DNA from: Brucella grignonensis
GTDB taxonomy: Bacteria > Pseudomonadota > Alphaproteobacteria > Rhizobiales > Rhizobiaceae
Direction of reading: 5' to 3'
DNA: 64,000 nucleotides
NCBI RefSeq assembly: GCF_002252505.1
Contig: NZ_NNRL01000159.1
Span: forward strand, 1 to 64,000
Shown piece by piece: positions 55,082-61,086 of this stretch. A program made the translations under genes and the position numbers. Under the pieces are notes generated by a model. That model saw only the letters and a list, made by a program, of their open reading frames with translations, searched no databases and was not told the origin of the DNA. Positions within the stretch are counted from its first letter, which is position 1. Each line of letters starts with the position of its first letter.

Positions 55082-55453
55082 ATGAGAAACCTGATATTAC
55101 TTGGAATTGCCGCACTAGCATTAAACCCGGCCGTCACGCTTGCTGCCACGGATGCGGAAATAGTGACTGAAATGGCAACCAAGTGCTGGAAACTCCCCCA
55201 AGGCATTGATTATCAAAGGGCCTCCGCGACATTTGAAGTCACTTACAACTCAGATGGTGAGTTATTGCGTGTTGTTACAGTCGACTATCAGCCTGTGCGC
55301 AAAGCTGGCGAAGAATTTGCTATCAGCGCCCAACAGGCATTGATGGAATGCGCAAGCAAGACTGCCGTTAAATCGAGAACCATTCGCGTTGTCATGAGGT
55401 TTACAGCCACTCAATCAAACGGGCCGTTGATAATGAAAAGGCCTCTTCGTTAA
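55082..55453 (+). CDS. secreted protein with TonB/TolA C-terminal-like fold
   Basis: A 123-residue exported protein. The signal peptide is MRNLILLGIAALALNPAVTL with cleavage after AA. The mature part carries the pattern seen in TolA/TonB C-terminal domains: KCWKLPQGIDYQRASATFEV, followed by a strand-rich GELLRVVTVDYQP and a helix (AISAQQALMECAS). Two Cys may form a disulfide. GGGAGG before the ATG is a strong ribosome site. It is divergent from the phage ejection gene, at the edge of the prophage. It may be phage cargo that interferes with Tol/Ton-dependent uptake, or a host gene; undecided. Confidence 0.65.
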   Translation: MRNLILLGIAALALNPAVTLAATDAEIVTEMATKCWKLPQGIDYQRASATFEVTYNSDGELLRVVTVDYQPVRKAGEEFAISAQQALMECASKTAVKSRTIRVVMRFTATQSNGPLIMKRPLR

Positions 55454-55560
55454 ACTTCTCCGCTGAAGTCCCAAACCTCGACGCTTACAAGCCATGAATT
55501 GCGCATCGAAGCCAGCAGCAGTTGGTTACGCTTGGTTGCCCCTGCGACTGACTTTTGTTT

Positions 55561-57354
55561 TCAATTTAATCCTTCTTCTCCGGCAAGTTTCGTAACCTTG
55601 CCGGGCGGTGTCAGCGGTTCAGGAACAGGAACGCTGGTGAGCAGCTGATCGGCGCCCGAATAAATGTCGCCCTGCACCTGTGCCGTCAGCCGTTCAGCAT
55701 CGCGCGCGCGAATATCACGTAGCGTGTCCTCTGCAAGACTTTCATCCAGACCAAGCTCGCAAAGCGCTTCCTTTCCAAAAAGAAGCGCAGATTCAAATGT
55801 TTCGCGCAGTTCGAAATCCACGCCCGCTTTCAACAATTCGATAGAATGTGTGCGATCATAAGACCGCACCATGATCTTTGCCGCCGGAAAATGCGATTTG
55901 ACCAGCTCCACGATCCGATTGGCTGTCTTGCGGTCATCCACGCAGATCATGATGACTTCCGCCTCGTCAGCGCCTGAATGATGCAGGATGTCGAGACGTG
56001 ATCCATCGCCATAGAATATCTTGAAACCGAACCGTCCGGCTTCGCGAATACGATTGGGATCGGCTTCGATAATCGAAACATCCGATCTCTGGGCAAGGAG
56101 CAATTGCGCCGCAATTTGTCCGAAGCGCCCGAAACCGATCATCAACACCCGGCCTTTGAGATTATGAGCGGATTCAACGCCTTCGAGAGACGGTGCTTCC
56201 TCGCGCAAAAGCCGGGAACCCAAAAGCAGCACGAATGGTGTTACAGCCATCGATAGAATGATGACGGTCGAAAACAGCGCATTGTCACGTGCTGAAAGCA
56301 ACCCGTTACCGAATGCCGACGTATAGAGCACGAAGGCGAACTCTCCGCCCTGCGCGAAGAGCAACGTTCGTTGGAGCGCCGAATGATGGTTGGAGCCGAA
56401 AATACGGGCGACGACATAGATGCCGATTGCCTTTGTAATCACATAGGCAATAAGGAAGATGAGAACCGAGGGCCAGTCCGAAGCAACTACGCCAAGATCG
56501 AGCGACATGCCGACAGCCAGAAAGAACAGCCCCATCAGGAGCCCCTTGAACGGCTCGATATCACTCTCGATCTGATGCCGGTAACTGGAACCGGACAGCA
56601 TTACCCCGGCGAGAAAGGCCCCCATCGCCATGGAAAGGCCGCTCGCTTCCATCAGCAAAGCTGCCCCGAGCACGACAATCAGGGCGCCGGCCGTCAGGAC
56701 CTCGCGTGCTCTCGCACGGGCAAGCAAGGAGAAGAAGGGATCAAGCAGCCAGCGCCCGACAGCAATCAGCAGCAAAATAGCGCCAATGGCTGTCGCGATG
56801 CCCAAGATTCCGCCGGATTCATGCTGAGAAGGTGAAAGAAAGGCAACGAGCGCCAGCAGCGGCACGATCATCAGGTCTTCGAGCAGGAGGATCGAGACTG
56901 CCTTCTGGCCATCGGGCGTGGCGATTTCACCTCGCTCCTGCAGTATCGACATAATGACGGCAGTGGACGAGAGCACGAAGCCAGCTCCCGCGATCAAGGC
57001 CGTTACCGGAGATAGGCCTAGAAGAACCCCCGTCCCCGTCAGCAAGGCGATACAGCCGAGAACCTGCGCAAGACCGAGACCGAATATCTGATGCCGCATT
57101 GTCCAGAGCTTGCCGGGGCGCATTTCAAGTCCGATAACGAACAGGAACATGACCACGCCAAGTTCAGAAAAATGCAGGATCGTTGCGGGGTCGGTAAAGA
57201 ACCCGAAAACCGAAGGCCCGACCAGAGCGCCAGCAGCAAAATATCCCAGCACTGAACCAAGGCCGAGCTTCCGAAACAGCGGCACCGCCATAACGCCAGC
57301 GGCGAGCAGAACCACAGCGGGCCCGAGTGTCTGTCCAAGTCCTTCAGTCGCCAT
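55561..57354 (-). CDS. CPA2 family monovalent cation:proton antiporter (KefB/KefC-like)
   Basis: A 597-residue inner-membrane protein. About twelve membrane helices form the Na+/H+ exchanger domain (residues ~1-385), with LGSVLGYFAAGALVGPSVFG and the helix 5-6 region GAGFVLSSTAVIMSILQERG. A cytoplasmic RCK/TrkA-N domain with the nucleotide-binding GFGRFGQIAAQLLL motif follows (~395-520). Such proteins export K+ in exchange for H+, controlled by ligand binding to the RCK domain. KefB and KefC are gated by glutathione adducts; which subgroup this is cannot be fixed, and no KefF/KefG partner gene is adjacent. It marks the return to chromosomal DNA after the prophage. Confidence 0.88.
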   Translation of the reverse strand: MATEGLGQTLGPAVVLLAAGVMAVPLFRKLGLGSVLGYFAAGALVGPSVFGFFTDPATILHFSELGVVMFLFVIGLEMRPGKLWTMRHQIFGLGLAQVLGCIALLTGTGVLLGLSPVTALIAGAGFVLSSTAVIMSILQERGEIATPDGQKAVSILLLEDLMIVPLLALVAFLSPSQHESGGILGIATAIGAILLLIAVGRWLLDPFFSLLARARAREVLTAGALIVVLGAALLMEASGLSMAMGAFLAGVMLSGSSYRHQIESDIEPFKGLLMGLFFLAVGMSLDLGVVASDWPSVLIFLIAYVITKAIGIYVVARIFGSNHHSALQRTLLFAQGGEFAFVLYTSAFGNGLLSARDNALFSTVIILSMAVTPFVLLLGSRLLREEAPSLEGVESAHNLKGRVLMIGFGRFGQIAAQLLLAQRSDVSIIEADPNRIREAGRFGFKIFYGDGSRLDILHHSGADEAEVIMICVDDRKTANRIVELVKSHFPAAKIMVRSYDRTHSIELLKAGVDFELRETFESALLFGKEALCELGLDESLAEDTLRDIRARDAERLTAQVQGDIYSGADQLLTSVPVPEPLTPPGKVTKLAGEEGLN

Positions 57355-57641
57355 GAGGTCTCCGCCGCGATCCGTCTATTTTGATTTACTAATATAACAG
57401 GTCAATAAAAACTGAACAATTAATACATCTTCGTCAACCGATTTCGAACCCATTCATACTGTAGAGACCTAGCCTATTCGTGCCCACATTTCATACAGTT
57501 AGACAGAACTGAATGGGTGTGAGCCTTATCGTCCAAGTGGAAACTCCGGTGGTCAATCTCAAAAGGGTAACGCACTTCTATTCCGCGATGTCCGTGTGAC
57601 TTTGGCGATGTCGTTACGATACACGGAAACAAGATCGCCTG
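57355..57641. other. spacer between the antiporter and lysR genes
   Basis: AT-rich near the antiporter start, with no supported gene, RNA or repeat. It should contain the antiporter promoter and the 3' end of the lysR transcript. Confidence 0.45.
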
Positions 57642-58553
57642 TTACAGACCCGTAAGCTGTGACTTTGCAACGGTCTTGACGACCCAGTCGGCAAAGACAC
57701 GAAGGCGGTTGCTGAGGTGGCGGTTGGGTGGATAGACCAGATAGATCGGCATCGGTTCGATTTCCCACTCCTGTAGGACAGGGCGTAACGTGCCGTTTTC
57801 GATGTCGTCCCTTACCATGAACAAAGGTGCCTGCACCACGCCGAGCCCTGCGCGCGCGGCGGCGAGATAGGTAGTTGATTCATTGGCCGCCACCACATAG
57901 CGCCCGTTGACCTCGATTTCCTCCGTCCCTTTTTTGAAACGGAACGGCATTTGCTGGCCGGTCGATGGCCGGAAATAACCGACAACTTTGCAATCTTTAC
58001 CGAGGTCGGCGGGATGGTTGGGCGTAACGCCGCGGTCGAGATATTCGGCGGAAGCACAGGCGATGAAATGCATGTCGCCAATGCGCCGCGCAATCAGCGA
58101 CTGGTCAGCCAGCTCGCCAATGCGGATGGCGCAATCGACGTTCTCCGCCACATAATCGACAGGCCGGTCCGATACGCCAAGATCGATCTGGATATCGGGA
58201 TAACGCTGATGAAACTCGATCAGCGCCGGAATGATGATGAGATTGGCGACCGCGCTCGCCATTTCCACGCGCAGGCGACCTTTGGGCAAGGTCTGGGCGC
58301 TCGACAGGCTGCCGTCAAGTTCCGCAAGATCGGCCAGCAATCGTGCAGCGCGCTCATAGTAAAGTGCGCCATCCGGTGTTACGAGAACACGGCGGGTCGT
58401 ACGATTGAGGAGTTTTGTACGAAGATGGGCTTCCAATCCCTGGATAAGATTGCTGATCGTTGCCTTGGGCATATTGAGGGAGGCGGAGGCGCGCGTGAAG
58501 TTCCCGGTTTCAACAACCCGGAGAAAAGCGCGCATGGCCGAGAGCTGGTCCAT
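57642..58553 (-). CDS. LysR-family transcriptional regulator
   Basis: A 303-residue regulator. The N-terminal winged helix reads [20 protein letters not shown], then [15 protein letters not shown] and [15 protein letters not shown]. The C-terminal effector-binding domain is of the CrgA-like type ([20 protein letters not shown]). The ATG at 58551-58553 is the family start; an upstream extension is untypical. It is divergent from a hydrolase-fold gene followed by an RND pump, so it likely controls that set. The 126-base spacer contains a TATAGG-N12-CCTATA inverted repeat. Confidence 0.88.
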   Translation of the reverse strand: MDQLSAMRAFLRVVETGNFTRASASLNMPKATISNLIQGLEAHLRTKLLNRTTRRVLVTPDGALYYERAARLLADLAELDGSLSSAQTLPKGRLRVEMASAVANLIIIPALIEFHQRYPDIQIDLGVSDRPVDYVAENVDCAIRIGELADQSLIARRIGDMHFIACASAEYLDRGVTPNHPADLGKDCKVVGYFRPSTGQQMPFRFKKGTEEIEVNGRYVVAANESTTYLAAARAGLGVVQAPLFMVRDDIENGTLRPVLQEWEIEPMPIYLVYPPNRHLSNRLRVFADWVVKTVAKSQLTGL

Positions 58554-58599
58554 TATCAAAAATCCGTCATTGTTCGAGATTCTGGACAGTGTAACCAAT

Positions 58600-58623
58600 T
58601 ATAGGGGACTATTCCAGCCTATA
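58600..58623. promoter_or_regulatory. inverted repeat in the lysR-hydrolase spacer (candidate LysR operator)
   Basis: TATAGG at 58600-58605 and CCTATA at 58618-58623 flank 12 bases. The element is central between the divergent starts, as expected for a LysR-type binding site. Confidence 0.4.
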
Positions 58624-58679
58624 GACAATGCTAATATCTAACCATGGCGGTTTGCCGCTATACATGAAGGCCACGAAAG

Positions 58680-59519
58680 ATGTGCGAGAAGTTTACGGTT
58701 GAGACATTGCAGGTTCATGGGCAAGCCCATGGGCAGGCGGGTACCACCAACTGCACGGCGCGCATTTATAAGGGCGCCAAGTTGCTCTCTCCGCCGCCTG
58801 TGGTGTTGCACCTTCACGGCGGTGCTTTCTCGGTCAACTGCCTTGGTGACTGCGAGCGCGTTGCCGAAACACTTGCCGAGGCAGGTGCGGTGGTCGTGTC
58901 GCCAGAATATTCGTCGGCCTGTCTCAACCCGTTCCCGGCGGCGCTTGAGATAGCCTACTCCATTTTGTCTTCGATGCGCGCACGTTGCCCTGAACTAGCG
59001 CACAAGAAGTCGATGCTGTTCGTCGCCGGTGAAGAGGCGGGCGGTAATATTGCTGCCGGCGTAGCCCTCATGGCGCGCGATCAATATCTGACCGAGCTCA
59101 AGGGTCAGATACTGCTTTCGCCCATGCTCGACCCCTGCCTCGCCACGGCGTCTTTCCGCAAGTATTGCCCGGAAAGCGCCGTCCAGACGATGTCGGATGG
59201 CTGGCAGCATTATCTGGGCGAGTGTGCGGGTTTCACCCACCCCTACGCCGCGCCTGCCCTGTGTACGCGTCTTGCTGGTCTGGCACCCACCTTGCTTGTC
59301 ACCAGCGCCCAGTGCCCGATGCGCGATGAAACGCAGGCCTATGCCGAGCGTCTCCGTCAGGCGGGCGTGAAGGTACAATCGCATGTCCTGCCCGGAAAAG
59401 CCGGCTGGATAGCCGAAAACAAGGTGGCGAGCACCGACTGGTCGCCACAGGAACATAAACTTATCGACCTGTTTTCCGATTTCTTCCGGCAGGCAGGAGC
59501 AAAGCCAATCGCAGCATAA
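58680..59519 (+). CDS. alpha/beta-hydrolase-fold protein without nucleophilic Ser
   Basis: A 279-residue protein of the hormone-sensitive-lipase-like group. The oxyanion motif HGGAF is present (VVLHLHGGAFSVNCLGDCER). The nucleophile elbow, normally GDSAGG, reads FVAGEEAGGNIAAGVALMAR, so the catalytic Ser is a Glu. The expected acid/His end (LPGKAGWIAEN) also lacks an obvious catalytic His, usually found in an HGF-type motif. It is probably not an active esterase and may bind a ligand. It is the first gene after the divergent LysR and precedes the RND adaptor by 154 bases. Confidence 0.75.
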   Translation: MCEKFTVETLQVHGQAHGQAGTTNCTARIYKGAKLLSPPPVVLHLHGGAFSVNCLGDCERVAETLAEAGAVVVSPEYSSACLNPFPAALEIAYSILSSMRARCPELAHKKSMLFVAGEEAGGNIAAGVALMARDQYLTELKGQILLSPMLDPCLATASFRKYCPESAVQTMSDGWQHYLGECAGFTHPYAAPALCTRLAGLAPTLLVTSAQCPMRDETQAYAERLRQAGVKVQSHVLPGKAGWIAENKVASTDWSPQEHKLIDLFSDFFRQAGAKPIAA

Positions 59520-59580
59520 CATCAGTTTTAAAGTCCTCCCAAGCTTTGATCTGGTGCTCACATTGAAGCCGGCCCCCACC

Positions 59581-59601
59581 GGTTAGAGCGAAGCTCTAAC
59601 C
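59581..59601. terminator. perfect hairpin between the hydrolase and RND adaptor genes
   Basis: GGTTAGAGC-GAA-GCTCTAACC is a perfect 9-base inverted repeat followed by TCCTTTATT. It may be a weak terminator after the hydrolase gene or part of a repeat element. Confidence 0.4.
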
Positions 59602-59613
59602 TCCTTTATTGAA

Positions 59614-59658
59614 AGCATAATCTGACCGATCCTCGTTCCACTCCGGTCGGATTATGCT
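59614..59658. promoter_or_regulatory. long inverted repeat just upstream of the RND adaptor gene
   Basis: AGCATAATCTGACCG (59614-59628) and CGGTCGGATTATGCT (59644-59658) are complementary in 14 of 15 positions around a 15-base centre, ending next to the AGGAG ribosome site. It could be an operator, an mRNA stem controlling translation, or a copy of a dispersed repeat. Confidence 0.45.
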
Positions 59659-59673
59659 CCAGGAGATACAACA

Positions 59674-60864
59674 ATGACATCGATCACAGCCCGCCGGGCC
59701 CTATGGGGCGCCGGCCTGAGTATCCTATTGTCTGCAGCTGGCGGCGGCGCCATTCTTTTTGGCGCGCCTCACCTCAAAGCCGATGCTGCAACCGATATTT
59801 CCGCTCCACCGCCTGCCGTGCCGGTTTCGGTCGCCAAGGCAGAATCGCGACGCATCGTGAGCTGGGAAGAGTTTTCCGGCCGTCTGGAAGCGATTGACCG
59901 GGTAGAAATTCGCCCACGCGTCGGCGGCGCCATCCTGAAAGCCCATTTCCGCGAAGGCGCTCTGGTGAAACAGGGTGACCTGCTCGTCACCATCGATCCC
60001 GAGCCCTATGCGGCAGCGGTCGAAAAGGCAAAAGCGCAGGTTTCCGCTGAAGAAGCCCGCGTCGCACTGGCCAAGACCGAACTGGAACGCGGGCGCCAGC
60101 TCGTGACCACCCGTACGATCGCCCAAAGCGGCCTCGACCAGCGCTCCAGCGCCTATGACGAGACGCAGGCGACCTTACGTTCCGCCAAGGCAGCCCTGCG
60201 TTCCGCCGAGCTCGATCTTCAATATACCGAAGTGCGCGCACCGATTTCCGGTCGCGTCGGGCGGCTGGAAGTCACGGCAGGCAATCTCGTTGCGGCAAGT
60301 TCCGCCTCGCCGGTCCTGACCACGCTTGTTTCGGTCGATCCGATCTATGCAAGCTTCAGCGCCAATGAGGAAGTCGTCACCAAGGCACTGGCCAAGCTTG
60401 CAGCCTCGCCTGGCGGAAACGCCATCGAGCGCATTCCTGTCCAGATCGGCACTGCTTCCGATGAAGGCACCCCGATTTCCGGCCATATCCAGCTCATCAA
60501 CAATGAAGTCGATGCCACAACCGGCACAATTCGGGTTCGTGCGGCAATCGACAATCCGGACGGAAGACTCATTCCGGGCCAGTTTGTCCGCATTCGTTTC
60601 GGTGAGCCGGAACCGGATGAAAAACTGGTGGTGAGCGACCGGGCGATTTCTTCCGATCAGGACAAGAAGTTCGTCTTTGTAGTCGGCGCGGATAACAAGG
60701 TTGAATACCGGCAGGTGGTTCTCGGTCGCAATTATGATGGCCTGCGCATTATCGAAAGCGGACTGAAGCCCGGCGAGAATATCGTCGTGAACGGCCTGCA
60801 GCGCATTCGTCCGGGCGTAGTCGTCGTACCGCAACCGGTAACCGAAACACTTGCCCAGAACTAG
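59674..60864 (+). CDS. RND efflux periplasmic adaptor (membrane fusion protein)
   Basis: A 396-residue adaptor. An N-terminal membrane/signal segment (LWGAGLSILLSAAGGGAILF) is followed by the barrel-sandwich half VEIRPRVGGAILKAHFREGA. The alpha-hairpin comes next (AEEARVALAKTELERGRQLV), then the lipoyl return DLQYTEVRAPISGRVGRLEV and the beta-barrel and membrane-proximal domains (GTASDEGTPISGHIQLINNE, DATTGTIRVRA). It links the RND pump to an outer-membrane channel. The two-gene adaptor-pump layout is like bepDE/bepFG of Brucella; which one it matches cannot be said. The channel gene is not in view. Confidence 0.9.
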   Translation: MTSITARRALWGAGLSILLSAAGGGAILFGAPHLKADAATDISAPPPAVPVSVAKAESRRIVSWEEFSGRLEAIDRVEIRPRVGGAILKAHFREGALVKQGDLLVTIDPEPYAAAVEKAKAQVSAEEARVALAKTELERGRQLVTTRTIAQSGLDQRSSAYDETQATLRSAKAALRSAELDLQYTEVRAPISGRVGRLEVTAGNLVAASSASPVLTTLVSVDPIYASFSANEEVVTKALAKLAASPGGNAIERIPVQIGTASDEGTPISGHIQLINNEVDATTGTIRVRAAIDNPDGRLIPGQFVRIRFGEPEPDEKLVVSDRAISSDQDKKFVFVVGADNKVEYRQVVLGRNYDGLRIIESGLKPGENIVVNGLQRIRPGVVVVPQPVTETLAQN

Positions 60865-60965
60865 AGCGGTTCCAGTTTGAACGGAATCGTGGAACCGCTC
60901 TATCTCTTTGCTTTTACGCATTTACCTCACGCAAAACTGCTTCGCACTTTTGCTGGAAATGCTCA
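60862..60965. repeat. dispersed palindromic repeat between adaptor and pump genes
   Basis: A hairpin AGAGCGGTTCCA...TGGAACCGCTCT begins inside the adaptor stop region. It is followed by the inverted copy of the GAGCATTTCCAGCAAAAGTG module seen at 10293. The element lies within a presumed operon, where it could affect mRNA stability. Confidence 0.6.
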
Positions 60966-61019
60966 TTGAAACAGTGCGCGCCTGAAGCGCGCATAAACGC
61001 AAACACTCAGCCTAAATAA

Positions 61020-61045
61020 CCCGCGAGAACACTTGTTCCCGCGGG
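61020..61045. promoter_or_regulatory. GC-rich hairpin in the leader of the pump gene
   Basis: CCCGCGAGAAC and GTTCCCGCGGG arms around ACTT form a stable, slightly imperfect stem 42 bases before the pump ATG. No U-run follows, so an RNA-stabilising or translational element is more likely than a terminator. Confidence 0.3.
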
Positions 61046-61086
61046 CCGGGAGAGTCTTTGCCTTCCCGCTTAAGGGGGATAAACAG

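Noticed and set aside
55454-55560. Search for a second copy of the tRNA-Cys 3' end marking the far end of the second prophage
   Set aside because: No match to GGTTCGATTCCGGGTGAGGC was found; the right boundary is unresolved.
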